The notes: generated by a model from the letters alone, not told the origin. A stretch of DNA of 64,000 nucleotides from Cohnella herbarum (GCF_012849095.1 NZ_CP051680.1:7064001-7128000); one strand, 5' to 3'. Shown: positions 37,738 to 47,190, counted from the first letter of the stretch. Made by a program: numbers and translations.

Positions 37738-38643
37738 ATGGGAACGACGCGCACGAAAATTCGCTCGGATGTTTCGTCCAACCTCGTTAGGGGATTCGGC
37801 TATGCGTTCATCGGGGTATTCGGCCTCATCTGTCTATTGCCGTTCCTGCTCGTCGTAGGCACATCGCTTACGTCGGAAAGCTCGATCGCTAGAAACGGCT
37901 TCAATTTCTGGCCGCGCGATTTCAGCACGTTCGCCTATAAAATCGTGTTCGAGAACCCTGATCTGATCATCGGAGCTTACTGGGTCACGTTCGGAATTAC
38001 GATCGTCGGAACGGCGGCAGGCTTGTTCCTCGTAGCGATGACGGGTTACGCGTTGCAACGCCCCGACTTTCAATATCGCAACGGGATATCGTTCATTATC
38101 TATTTCACCACGTTATTTTCCGGAGGGCTAGTTCCGTTCTACTTACTAATCACTCAATATTTGAATCTTAAAGATAACTACTTGGCCGTCTTGCTGCCGG
38201 GGCTGATGACTCCGTTCTTGATCATTATGATGAAAAGCTTCGTTCGCTCCATTCCCCACGCGATAACGGAATCCGCCAAGATCGACGGAGCGGGAGACTT
38301 TAGAATTTTCATTCGCCTGATTCTACCGATGACGACTCCCGCGCTCGCGACGATCGGATTGTTCATCGCGATCGGTTATTGGAACGAATGGTACCATTCC
38401 ATGCTGTTCCTATCGCCGGATATGCAATACCGCCCGTTGCAACTGTTCCTGTATACGGTCATTACGAGCGCCGATTTCATTAGGAGTTCCTCGGCCGCTT
38501 CGAACGTAGAGCTGCGGGATTTGCCATTAGAGTCCATGAAGATGGCGACGGCGGTCGTAGCTACGGGACCGGTAATTCTTTTCTACCCGTTCGTCCAAAG
38601 ATACTTTATTAAAGGCATTACGGTCGGTGCCGTTAAAGGCTGA
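37738..38643 (+). CDS. carbohydrate ABC transporter permease (LplC/YtcP type, set C)
   Basis: A 301-residue permease, partner of the one at 36702. EAA-type motif ESAKIDGAGDFRIFIRLILP, and C-terminal FIKGITVGAVKG. AAAGGAGA lies upstream. It aligns well by eye with the set A permease at 18704, including the outer segment after helix 1 (TSESSIARNGFNFWPRDFS). Confidence 0.92.
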   Translation: MGTTRTKIRSDVSSNLVRGFGYAFIGVFGLICLLPFLLVVGTSLTSESSIARNGFNFWPRDFSTFAYKIVFENPDLIIGAYWVTFGITIVGTAAGLFLVAMTGYALQRPDFQYRNGISFIIYFTTLFSGGLVPFYLLITQYLNLKDNYLAVLLPGLMTPFLIIMMKSFVRSIPHAITESAKIDGAGDFRIFIRLILPMTTPALATIGLFIAIGYWNEWYHSMLFLSPDMQYRPLQLFLYTVITSADFIRSSSAASNVELRDLPLESMKMATAVVATGPVILFYPFVQRYFIKGITVGAVKG

Positions 38644-38680
38644 ACCGCGCAGATGCGGTGTTAATGACCGAACTCCGGTC
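38644..38680 (+). other. two small intercistronic hairpins, set C
   Basis: ACCGC-GCAGAT-GCGGT (38644-38659) and GACCG-AACTC-CGGTC (38666-38680), both with perfect 5-bp stems. They lie between the second permease and the binding protein, as the hairpin at 19621 does in set A. Confidence 0.5.
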
Positions 38681-38730
38681 TTCTCACATAGTCGTCCATC
38701 CATTTTATTCGATTGGGGAGGGTATTGCGT

Positions 38731-40320
38731 ATGAAGAAATTCAAGAGGATTTCCGTTCTGCTGCTCGCGATGGTGCTCGTTATCGGTCTTGCGGCATGTT
38801 CAGGGAACAAGAAGGCTAACGTCGGCGGCAATGCGGCTAATTCGGAGAGCAAGAAGCCTTCGGCCGAAGCCGGAGCCATCGATACTTCCGAATTCGTGAA
38901 GATCAGCTACGTCATTCTCGGAGATAAACCGAAGAACGGACAATTCGACGCGGCGCTGAAAGAAGTCAACAAGATCATGAAGGAGAAGATCAACGCGGAG
39001 CTGGAATGGAAATGGGTAGAGTGGGCCGATTGGCAGACGAAATACAACCTCCTGCTAGCCTCCGGGGAAGCGATAGACTTGATTACGATCGGGACCGACT
39101 GGCTCGATACTTGGGGGAACGCGCAGCGGGGCGCCTTCAAAAACCTTGACGATCTGCTGCCGAAGTACGCGCCGCAAACCTGGGAGTCTATCCCGCCGGA
39201 AAATTGGGCCCAGAGCAAATACGACGGTAAAATCGTTCTCATTCCGGAGGACGCTTATACCCAATGGGTCAACCATGGCTTCTTCTATCGAGGGGACTGG
39301 GCGAAGGAGGCAGGCATAACCGATCCGATCAAGGATTGGGATGGAATGGAGAAATACATGCAGTTCGTGAAGGACAACAAGCAAGGCGTTATTCCTTGGG
39401 ATTCTCAAGGCGGAACGAGCACGTTCGGCGGTTGGGTCCAATCTTATACGGGAAATTTGGAGCTACCGCTCTCCACGGGGTATTTGCCGGTGTTCGCTTC
39501 GAAAAGCGAAGACGAGAAATATACGGTCGTGAGTCCGGTATTCGAAGACACGATGATCAACTTCGCCGCGAAAATGAAAAGCTGGGCGGATAAAGGGTTC
39601 TGGCGCGAGGACGTATTGAATTACAAGGGAGACACGCGTACGTTGCTGAAAGGCGGATTAACCGGCGTCGATCAGCATCATACCCAGACGTTCGCAACTT
39701 TACGCGTAGATATGGATCGCGAACAACCGGGATCGGAGCTGCAGATGTATCCGTTCTCCAGAACGAGCGGCAACTTGCCCGAGCTATCGATTACGCACGG
39801 CGGCACGTCGCTGGGCGCTCATAGCAAGAACCCCGAACGGGCGCTTATGGCGTACGATCTCATCCGCAACGACGAGAAGGTATACCGTCTGCTCAACTAT
39901 GGAATAGAAGGCGTTCAATACGAGATCAAGGACGGCAAGCGGGTTCGTCCGGCCAGCTATGATCCGAAGCAGCACGAGTTTTACTCCGACTTCTGGGGCG
40001 GGCGCGTGGATAAGCTGGAAATCCCGAGCGATACGACATGGGATCAAGTGGAAGAGACCTTGTATGCCGAGTACGACAAAATCAAGAAAACGTACGCGTA
40101 CGGTCAGTTCGTCTTTGATAAAACGCCGATCGAAGCCGAGTTCGCGGCTATTTCCCAGGTGACCGGAGAGATGGGGCCGGCGATCACTTACGGCAAAGCC
40201 GGAGATCCGGTCAAAGCCGTCGAGGCTTTCCGCGCCAAGCTGAAGGCCGCCGGTTACGACAAAATCATGGCGGAACTCCAGAAGCAACTGGATGCTTATA
40301 AGAAGCTGATCGAAGGATAA
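38731..40320 (+). CDS. extracellular solute-binding lipoprotein (LplA-like, set C)
   Basis: A 529-residue binding protein whose signal peptide ends in GLAACSG. The body follows the large LplA/YtcQ pattern with KISYVILGDKPKNGQF near residue 60. The start at 38731 has GGGGAGGG upstream; six residues would be added by an earlier TTG. It serves the permeases at 36702 and 37738. Same architecture as the set A receptor at 19711. Confidence 0.92.
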   Translation: MKKFKRISVLLLAMVLVIGLAACSGNKKANVGGNAANSESKKPSAEAGAIDTSEFVKISYVILGDKPKNGQFDAALKEVNKIMKEKINAELEWKWVEWADWQTKYNLLLASGEAIDLITIGTDWLDTWGNAQRGAFKNLDDLLPKYAPQTWESIPPENWAQSKYDGKIVLIPEDAYTQWVNHGFFYRGDWAKEAGITDPIKDWDGMEKYMQFVKDNKQGVIPWDSQGGTSTFGGWVQSYTGNLELPLSTGYLPVFASKSEDEKYTVVSPVFEDTMINFAAKMKSWADKGFWREDVLNYKGDTRTLLKGGLTGVDQHHTQTFATLRVDMDREQPGSELQMYPFSRTSGNLPELSITHGGTSLGAHSKNPERALMAYDLIRNDEKVYRLLNYGIEGVQYEIKDGKRVRPASYDPKQHEFYSDFWGGRVDKLEIPSDTTWDQVEETLYAEYDKIKKTYAYGQFVFDKTPIEAEFAAISQVTGEMGPAITYGKAGDPVKAVEAFRAKLKAAGYDKIMAELQKQLDAYKKLIEG

Positions 40321-40345
40321 TCGGACGGGATTGGCGCGAGGCGCC

Positions 40346-40380
40346 GCAAACTGCTGTCTCCATCGGGGGCGGCAGTTTGC
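40346..40380 (+). terminator. hairpin after set C binding protein
   Basis: GCAAACTGCTG (40346-40356) pairs with CGGCAGTTTGC (40370-40380), eleven pairs with one G-U, loop of 13. No T run, so it may be leaky or serve as a 3' stabiliser. A new promoter follows at 40411. Confidence 0.55.
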
Positions 40381-40410
40381 GCTTCCGCTGAAGCAAGGAA
40401 CGCAATATGA

Positions 40411-40433
40411 TATAATTAATGTAAGCGCTTCAA
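40411..40433 (+). promoter_or_regulatory. promoter -10 box with overlapping CRE-like operator
   Basis: TATAAT at 40411-40416, without a clear -35, followed at once by TGTAAGCGCTTCAA (40420-40433), a CRE-like site with a palindromic AAGCGCTT core. An operator at the likely transcription start would allow repression; the missing -35 suggests an activator, possibly the YesN regulator downstream. Confidence 0.5.
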
Positions 40434-40449
40434 TTTGAGGGCATGGGTG

Positions 40450-41787
40450 GTGGAGGACATGAGAGACCGAATCCGGAAGCTACTGTGCGTCTGTGCGATA
40501 GGTTCCATGGCGATCGGAATCGCGGGTTGCGGTTGGGTGGCGGATCAGCTGGACGGACGCGGTACTCCCGATCAAGCTCAAGTCCGCGAAACGCCGGTCA
40601 AGTTAGTGTGGTATCACCATTTTCGCGAAGAGGGCGCCCGGAAATGGCTGGAAATCGGAACGAGACGATTTACGGAGTCGCATCCTAACGTAACGTTCGA
40701 GATTATTGCCACGGATGGCAATACCTATATGAGCGCGCTTCATAATCTGGCCGCGGTAGAGAGAATGCCGGATATCTATATGGTCGACAGCATTCAGGCG
40801 CAGCAAGAATTCATAGAAGCCGGTTATGCTATGGATCTGACGGGAAAACCGTTAGTCGAGGGATTGAATAAGGAAGATTTAAGAGGCGTTCGAACGCGGG
40901 ACGGCAAAATATGGGCTTTGCCTTTAGACCGAAACGGAATCGGCGTGTTCTACAACAAAAGGGCGTTCGCCAAAGCGAACATCCGCAACGTTCCCGAAAC
41001 TTGGAGCGAATTCATTGCCGTATGCAGAAAACTGCAACAAGCGGGAATTCAGCCGATTGCGGCAGGTTACAAAGATATATGGACGTTAACGGCGGACATT
41101 CAGCCGGATGTCGTAGCAAGCGGCGTACAGGATCCGACTTGGATTCAGGATATCGAAGCGGGAAGATCATCTTACGCCGATGATAGAGGCGGTCTCAAAG
41201 GAGTGTTGAGGCGGCTAGCGGAGAGGTTTGCGTATGTGGGAGACGATCCGTTTAGCACGGGGTGGACCGATGCGCTAGGCATGCTTGCATCCGGTCAAGC
41301 CGCGATGATCCTGAACGGTACTTGGACGATAGACGGAGTACGTTCTTACAACCCGGATGCGGAGATCGGTTTATTCGCTTTTCCGCCTTCCGAAGATCCG
41401 ACGGACGCCAAATTCGCGATGAAGTCGACCGGCGGAATCGTGTTGAATCCGAAATCGCGACATTCCGATATCGCCTTGGAGGTAGCGAAGTTTTTCTCGA
41501 CCCCGGAGATGGCGGCGGTCTACCAAGATAAGAAGAAAGGGATATCCATAATGGCCGATTCTCCCATCGACTTCGATCCTGCATACGTAGAATTGGATCA
41601 ACGCTACTTAAAGCCGGGCAAGACGTTCGATTATTCGATCTTCTATCCGGAGATCGTCAACCAGGAGCTTCTCGTCGCTTATCAGAACGAGTTAACTTTG
41701 TTTCTCTACGACCCGGAGCATGACGTGGACAAATGCATTCGGGCGTTGGACGAGGCCTTCAACCGCGTTCGTCCTTTGAAGAAGTGA
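40450..41787 (+). CDS. extracellular solute-binding lipoprotein linked to a two-component system
   Basis: A binding protein of about 445 residues with lipobox GIAGC. Mature region starts with VKLVWYHHFREEGARKW. The start is uncertain: GTG 40450 has TTGAGGG eight bases upstream and is used here; ATG 40459 has GGAGG too close. It lies 23 bases before a YesM kinase and a YesN regulator and has no permeases of its own beyond set C, which already has a receptor. A role as a sugar sensor for the kinase is therefore plausible. Confidence 0.87.
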   Translation: MEDMRDRIRKLLCVCAIGSMAIGIAGCGWVADQLDGRGTPDQAQVRETPVKLVWYHHFREEGARKWLEIGTRRFTESHPNVTFEIIATDGNTYMSALHNLAAVERMPDIYMVDSIQAQQEFIEAGYAMDLTGKPLVEGLNKEDLRGVRTRDGKIWALPLDRNGIGVFYNKRAFAKANIRNVPETWSEFIAVCRKLQQAGIQPIAAGYKDIWTLTADIQPDVVASGVQDPTWIQDIEAGRSSYADDRGGLKGVLRRLAERFAYVGDDPFSTGWTDALGMLASGQAAMILNGTWTIDGVRSYNPDAEIGLFAFPPSEDPTDAKFAMKSTGGIVLNPKSRHSDIALEVAKFFSTPEMAAVYQDKKKGISIMADSPIDFDPAYVELDQRYLKPGKTFDYSIFYPEIVNQELLVAYQNELTLFLYDPEHDVDKCIRALDEAFNRVRPLKK

Positions 41788-41810
41788 CGATGGAAGAGAG
41801 GGGCGGAGCT

Positions 41811-43643
41811 ATGCGTATACCGGAACGGTTTCATTTGATGAGGCGAATGAAAGATTTTCGGATCCGCACTAAAATTCTCTTATCCAATATTTTTATTATT
41901 TTGCTCCTAGCGTTGGCAATCGGCAGCGTGGCGACTCTCGCTTCCCGGCACTATATCGAAGCCAACACGAGAGAGCTTTCGCTTAACGTAATCGACCAGT
42001 TTTCCAAGAACGTGGACAACAGGGTCGAAGAGTTCGTGAATGCGACCGTGTTCTTGCTGAACGACAAGCCGCTGTCGCAAATCATATCGGAACGCACCGG
42101 AGCACTGACGGATTCCAATTATCCATCGGCATACACGAGGGTGTCGAATCTGCTATTCCAGTACGGCAGCAACAATCCGTACCTGAACGCCATCACGATT
42201 CGGAACAACAACGGACGGTTGTTCTGGTGGGAACGCCCTTCTGCCGCGCAAAGAGGGATGAATACGACGGTAGCGAGGCAGATCGCGGACCGTGCGGCGG
42301 CGAAACTCGATGCGGCGGACAAAGGAATCGTCTGGTCGGCATCGCTAAGGGGAACGGACGAAGTTGCCCTGACTCGATCCTATATCGATATCAATCAGGT
42401 GAATAACGATTTCGGGATCATCGTATTTCATCTCGACCGGGACTATTTCATGAAGCTGCTTTCCGACGGCTCCATTATCCATACCGATAACTTGGTTATT
42501 CTGAGCGGGCAAGGCGATCCTCTGATCGCCGGGAAAATCGGGTCGGGGCAATCGGCCCAAGAAGTGCGGGAGCTCGTTGCGAATATCGGGGAAAGACCTG
42601 CCTCCGGGGTAGAACGGGTTATGCGCGTAAATGGGGAAAAGGCGTTGTTGACCCAATACCAATCGGTCGATACGGGGTGGAATATATTGTGTTTTATCCC
42701 GCTAAACCGATTGCTTGCCGGTACTCGCGTGCTGGAAACGATCATTATCGCCGTGTGTATCCTATTCATTTTCATAGCCGTTATCGTGGCCTTCTGGTTC
42801 TCCGTTGGTACGACCCGGGATATTAAGCTGCTCGAGAGAACGATGAGGCGGGTGGAAGACGGGGACTTTAACGTGAAGGCCGTTCCGCGGGGGCGCGACG
42901 AAATCGGGATGCTGGCCGTTCGGTTTAACATGATGGTTTCCCGGATCAACGAGTTGATCACGAACGTCTCCGACGAAAGACTCGCCAAGCAGCAAGCGGA
43001 ATATTCGGTGCTTCTGGCCCAGATCAATCCTCATTTTCTGTATAACACGTTAGGCACGATTCGTTGGTTTTCCCATAGCCGGGGGCAGAGCGAGATCGAA
43101 AGAATGATAAGCGCGTTGACGGGCCTGCTGAAATCTTCGATTCGCGGCGCCGGGGAATTCCATAGGTTCTCGGAGGAAATGGATGACGTTCGCAAGTACA
43201 TTCATATTCAGAAAATCGGATACGGCGACGCATTCGAGGTGGAATACGAAGCCGATCCGAACGCGATGGACGGATTCGTTCCGAGATTTATCGTGCAGCC
43301 TCTCGTGGAGAACGCGATCATGCACGGGCTGGAGATGTCCAAGGAAACGGGGCTCATCCGTATTCTGGCATCGGCGGAGAAAGGAATCATGCGAATCGTC
43401 GTTGAAGACAACGGTATCGGCATGGATCCCGCTCAGGTGTCGGAACTACTGACATCGGATCGCGAGAAGCGTTATCCCGGTCTGAATAGCATAGGCGTGC
43501 GCAACGTGCATGAACGCATACAATCCTTCTACGGAGACAGGTACGGTCTATCGTTCGAGACGGCCAAAGGCGCGGGTACGAAAGCGATGATTCATATTCC
43601 TTACTCTAACCGTCAGGAAGAGGTGAAACGCGATGTCGTATAA
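41811..43643 (+). CDS. sensor histidine kinase, YesM type (set C)
   Basis: A 610-residue membrane kinase: membrane helix at about residues 20-42, outer Cache-type sensor, second helix at about 305-327, a HAMP region (RRVEDGDFNVKAVPRGRDE), phosphoacceptor block AQINPHFLYNTLG and ATP-binding motifs ENAIMHGLE and DNGIGM. The ATG at 41811 has GAGAGGGG upstream; an ATG at 41790 is also possible. It overlaps the regulator that follows by 11 bases. Intact, unlike its set A counterpart. Confidence 0.92.
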   Translation: MRIPERFHLMRRMKDFRIRTKILLSNIFIILLLALAIGSVATLASRHYIEANTRELSLNVIDQFSKNVDNRVEEFVNATVFLLNDKPLSQIISERTGALTDSNYPSAYTRVSNLLFQYGSNNPYLNAITIRNNNGRLFWWERPSAAQRGMNTTVARQIADRAAAKLDAADKGIVWSASLRGTDEVALTRSYIDINQVNNDFGIIVFHLDRDYFMKLLSDGSIIHTDNLVILSGQGDPLIAGKIGSGQSAQEVRELVANIGERPASGVERVMRVNGEKALLTQYQSVDTGWNILCFIPLNRLLAGTRVLETIIIAVCILFIFIAVIVAFWFSVGTTRDIKLLERTMRRVEDGDFNVKAVPRGRDEIGMLAVRFNMMVSRINELITNVSDERLAKQQAEYSVLLAQINPHFLYNTLGTIRWFSHSRGQSEIERMISALTGLLKSSIRGAGEFHRFSEEMDDVRKYIHIQKIGYGDAFEVEYEADPNAMDGFVPRFIVQPLVENAIMHGLEMSKETGLIRILASAEKGIMRIVVEDNGIGMDPAQVSELLTSDREKRYPGLNSIGVRNVHERIQSFYGDRYGLSFETAKGAGTKAMIHIPYSNRQEEVKRDVV

Positions 43644-45216
43644 AGCGATGATCGTGGAGGACAATGCCATCTACCGTTATGCGGTCAAAACCATCATCGA
43701 TTGGCCGGCGAACGGGTTCGATCTGGCCGCCGAAGCGATTAACGGCAAACAAGCGTTGCAATATATGGAAACCGAACGATTCGACCTGATATTAACGGAT
43801 GTCAGCATGCCGGAGATGGACGGCATCGATCTCATTCAAGCGGTTAAGAGCAAGACGCCGGATACCATTGTCGTCATGCTAAGCTCGTTCGACGACTTCA
43901 GGTTCGTTAAGGATTCGCTGAAGCTGGGCGCCCAGGATTATTTGCTCAAGCACGATCTAGAACCGGAGTCGTTGCTTCGGATGCTCGGGCAGGTGAGGGA
44001 AAGGCTGGAGCGGAACAGAAGCGCGCATGAGCGCCAAGAGGCCGATCGGATGGAAGCGGAATCGATGTTCATGAAACGGATTATGCTCGGGGAACTGACG
44101 AATAAGGACGATATCGACCGAAAAGCGGCAGAACGCGGTTTCTCTATGCGAGAGAGTTCTTACAACGTCATGTTAGTCGTATGCTTGCCGGAATTCGATG
44201 CCGACATCGGAGATAACGAAGAGCATGCCAAGAAAAGGATAGAAACCGGAGTCCAGCATTGGTTGCTTGATCAGTCAGGTAACGTTAAAGCGTTGACCGT
44301 TGCGTTATCGCCCGGCAAATACGTTATCCTGCTAAGCTTTCGTGGGGGCCGGAACGAGAAGGACATAGGGGATGCAGCCGGCGAATTGGCTAGCGGATTG
44401 ATAGCCGCCGGTAACCTCATCCATCGATCTCTTTCCGTAGGAATCAACGGGATTAGCGTGGAGTTATCGGAGTTGAAGATGCGCTTGGAACAGACCGAAG
44501 CGGCGTTGTACCAAACCGCGTACGAGGGCTGGAACCGGATTTATGCGGTAGATAAAGCGAAACAAGCGGCGATCGATCTCGATCCTGCTTATTTACATCA
44601 TTGGATGTCGGCGCTTAAGGAAGGAAACTTTGAAGCCGTAGAATCGGCATTGGAAGCTTTGTTCCGTCACGTTAGAACGATTCGGCTGCCCAAACAGGCC
44701 ATGAGGCAATTGCTGTTTAACGTGTTCGCGCTGCTTGGCGTTCAAGCCGAAGCGCGTAACATCCGGAGTGCAGTGCCCGGAGATTGGCATGGCACGGTCA
44801 TCCGGGCGCTTGAAAGATTGGATTCCGTCGAGCGGTTGCATGAGCAGGTATTGGCGTATTGCAGAACGGTATTCGAGACGAATCGTTCTAAGAAGGTCTA
44901 CCGCAAAGAAATTCAACTTGCTATTGCTTTGATCGATGCCCGCTATCGCGAAGATCTCTCGTTGGCAAAGTTATCGCATGAATTGAATTTCAGCGCTAAC
45001 TACCTGTCCAATCTCTTTCGAGCGGAGACGGGGATGCGGGTGATCGAATATTTGAACCGCGTTCGAATGGACAAAGCTAAGCAACTGCTGGCCGACCCGA
45101 GACTCAAAGTATACGAAGTCGCGGAGAAGGTGGGTTACCAGGATACTTCGTATTTCTGCAAAGTATTTAAAGAAGTAACCGGGGTTACCGTATCCGAGTT
45201 TCGTAAGATCGGATAG
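43633..45216 (+). CDS. response regulator, YesN type, with AraC DNA-binding domain (set C)
   Basis: A 527-residue regulator. Receiver domain with D56 in LILTDVSMP; the C terminus has the AraC domain with LAKLSHELNFSANYLSNLF and VYEVAEKVGYQDTSYFCKVF. GAGGTG lies before the ATG within the kinase gene. Expected to be phosphorylated by the kinase at 41811 and to activate set C genes, including GH35 and the transporter. The genes at 40450-45216 form one operon. Confidence 0.93.
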   Translation: MSYKAMIVEDNAIYRYAVKTIIDWPANGFDLAAEAINGKQALQYMETERFDLILTDVSMPEMDGIDLIQAVKSKTPDTIVVMLSSFDDFRFVKDSLKLGAQDYLLKHDLEPESLLRMLGQVRERLERNRSAHERQEADRMEAESMFMKRIMLGELTNKDDIDRKAAERGFSMRESSYNVMLVVCLPEFDADIGDNEEHAKKRIETGVQHWLLDQSGNVKALTVALSPGKYVILLSFRGGRNEKDIGDAAGELASGLIAAGNLIHRSLSVGINGISVELSELKMRLEQTEAALYQTAYEGWNRIYAVDKAKQAAIDLDPAYLHHWMSALKEGNFEAVESALEALFRHVRTIRLPKQAMRQLLFNVFALLGVQAEARNIRSAVPGDWHGTVIRALERLDSVERLHEQVLAYCRTVFETNRSKKVYRKEIQLAIALIDARYREDLSLAKLSHELNFSANYLSNLFRAETGMRVIEYLNRVRMDKAKQLLADPRLKVYEVAEKVGYQDTSYFCKVFKEVTGVTVSEFRKIG

Positions 45217-45308
45217 GATTCGAAGAAATTTTACGCCGAAAGTCGTTTTTAGATTCGGAATCGGGAACCTTTTGCTCGCTGCGTTGTCTAATTATCGAGG
45301 TGAGCACG

Positions 45309-45854
45309 ATGGCGCAAGATTATTTGAAATACGTATCCAACATGCAGTCCGCGTCATTGCGCGATCTGATGCGGGAGCACGGGCAAGACGTATGGAATTA
45401 TGCGTTCCTATTGACCAAAAACCACCACGTTTCCGACGATATCGCCCAGGAAGTGTTTTTGCAGGCGTTTCTGCACATTTCCTCGTTCCGCGGGCAGTCG
45501 TCCGTGCGAACGTGGTTATTATCGATTACGAGAAACACGGCCTATAACTATAGGAAGTCCGCCTTTATCCGCAAAGTCACGCTGCTCGGCTTCCTCTATC
45601 CGGCCCCGAGCTCTCCCTCGGCGGAGGAGCAATACATGAATCGCGCTTATACGGATTCCATATGGCTGCTTGTTCTGAAGCTAGCGCCGAAATATCGGGA
45701 GGTGCTCATCCTCGACGCCCAATATGAGTTGCCGTTGGCGGAAATCGCAATATTGCTCCGAATATCGATCGGAACCGTCAAGTCCAGGCTGCATAGAGCC
45801 CGCGCGAAAATGAGGACGTACCTGGAGGAGGCGGAAAACGATGGACGATCATAA
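45309..45854 (+). CDS. ECF RNA polymerase sigma factor
   Basis: A 181-residue sigma-70 family protein with region 2 (VWNYAFLLTKNHHVSDDIAQEVFLQ, residues about 27-51, and VRTWLLSITRNTAYNYRKS) and region 4 (PLAEIAILLRISIGTVKSRLHRARAKMR). The ATG at 45309 has GAGGTGAG upstream. It overlaps the next gene by 14 bases, the usual layout of a sigma factor with its anti-sigma partner. Confidence 0.93.
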   Translation: MAQDYLKYVSNMQSASLRDLMREHGQDVWNYAFLLTKNHHVSDDIAQEVFLQAFLHISSFRGQSSVRTWLLSITRNTAYNYRKSAFIRKVTLLGFLYPAPSSPSAEEQYMNRAYTDSIWLLVLKLAPKYREVLILDAQYELPLAEIAILLRISIGTVKSRLHRARAKMRTYLEEAENDGRS

Positions 45855-47109
45855 ACCGGAGTGGTATGCCAGATTGAGGAAAGGTCCTTTCGGGGAAAAC
45901 GCATTCGACTCGAACAAGCAGAAGGAAGTGGAATCGCGGGCTAGAGCAGGAGGGCCGACAAAGTCCCGAAGGCGGTTGAATCCTTGGGCTGTCACGATTG
46001 CGGCCGTAGCTATCCTCGCGCTGGCGTTCATTCTCATTCCTGCGCTGAGCCAACCTAACGGATCCGATCGACAAGCGGCCGATGAGCCGGTTATGACGGT
46101 TCAATACGTATCTGATCATCTGAGGATCGGTTTGTCGGAAGAGGAGGTTAAACGAGCATTCGGCGAAGAGTACGTCGGTCAGTCCGTCCGGCGGGATTTC
46201 CCGCGGGAGCATAAAGAAGATCCGAGAGACATGTCGACCTGGAGCGCGGTAGATATATGGCGTTACGACTACGGCATGAGCGCCGGTTATGAAGCGGCAC
46301 CCGTTAACGGGATCACCGATCAAGACGGCAGCTTCGATCTAGCGGGCTTGCATAACGGCGATATTGAAGCACAGTTAGTCATTTATTGGAAAGATCGCGT
46401 CGTCGAACGCGTTATTTACAAAACGCTGAACGAGGGGGGCGATATCGATACGACGCAAATCGGTCCTGGCGTGGAGGAAGCACCGCCAACGGATCCTCCC
46501 GTTATGGAATCGCCCGACGCTGAGGTTCCTCCGATCGAAGCGGAAATGCCAGCCCCTAACGAAGGAATTCGGGCAACGGGGGAATCCGCGTATGGCCTCT
46601 TTCAACTGCGTCCCCGGCAAGGCGGAGATGAGAACATCCAAGCTCTTGGGGCGCCAAGCTGCATCGGTCAGGAAACGGATCTTCAGTTCGCCGGCGACTA
46701 CGAGCTTTACTTCCTTAACAGATCGGGAGATGAGAAGTTAGTTCAGCAATTCAACCGGCTGGAAATGATCCAACGGGAGAACGGCGCGATCGAGTTCATG
46801 AAGCTTGATTTTCCGAACGCAGAAATTTTCTTGTTTATTCCCAGGTACACGGACTGTCACGGCTTGGAGTTCTATGCGTACGGAGTCGATAAGGAGTCCG
46901 GGGAAGCGTCGAATTTCACGTTCCTGAACGGAGAGAGCACCTTGCCGAATGCGATAACGTCGCCCGTAAACTTGCCGATCGTCTCCGACGGTAAACTTGT
47001 CGTGGAAGGCGGCAGAGCAGCAGGGCAAGACGGCGCAACCCGGTATTCGTACGTACCCGATTTCTCGAAACATCAGCTCGTACTGGAGAGCGAGGAGCAG
47101 ATTCCTTGA
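45841..47109 (+). CDS. membrane protein, likely anti-sigma or signal partner of the ECF factor
   Basis: A 422-residue protein with a polar N-terminal tail of 45 residues, one membrane helix at about 46-66 (NPWAVTIAAVAILALAFIL) and a large outer part. The outer part begins with LRIGLSEEEVKRAFGEEY, which resembles DUF4309-type domains of Gram-positive sigma-regulated proteins, then a proline-rich linker, then a second domain of unknown type. No zinc-binding HxxxCxxC motif is present, so it differs from zinc anti-sigma factors. The 14-base overlap with the sigma factor supports a joint function. Confidence 0.75.
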   Translation: MDDHKPEWYARLRKGPFGENAFDSNKQKEVESRARAGGPTKSRRRLNPWAVTIAAVAILALAFILIPALSQPNGSDRQAADEPVMTVQYVSDHLRIGLSEEEVKRAFGEEYVGQSVRRDFPREHKEDPRDMSTWSAVDIWRYDYGMSAGYEAAPVNGITDQDGSFDLAGLHNGDIEAQLVIYWKDRVVERVIYKTLNEGGDIDTTQIGPGVEEAPPTDPPVMESPDAEVPPIEAEMPAPNEGIRATGESAYGLFQLRPRQGGDENIQALGAPSCIGQETDLQFAGDYELYFLNRSGDEKLVQQFNRLEMIQRENGAIEFMKLDFPNAEIFLFIPRYTDCHGLEFYAYGVDKESGEASNFTFLNGESTLPNAITSPVNLPIVSDGKLVVEGGRAAGQDGATRYSYVPDFSKHQLVLESEEQIP

Positions 47110-47117
47110 AGCGACAA

Positions 47118-47146
47118 GCAACCGGCTGCTACGAGCAGCCGGTTGC
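47118..47146. terminator. perfect hairpin between convergent genes
   Basis: GCAACCGGCTGCT (47118-47130) and AGCAGCCGGTTGC (47134-47146) form a perfect 13-bp stem with the loop ACG. It lies between the sigma partner and the stalk-domain gene. No T run on either side, so its strength as a terminator is open. Confidence 0.7.
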
Positions 47147-47190
47147 CGAATGGGAGAACGCCATCTTTTTTAACACGGTTTCGTATGTGT

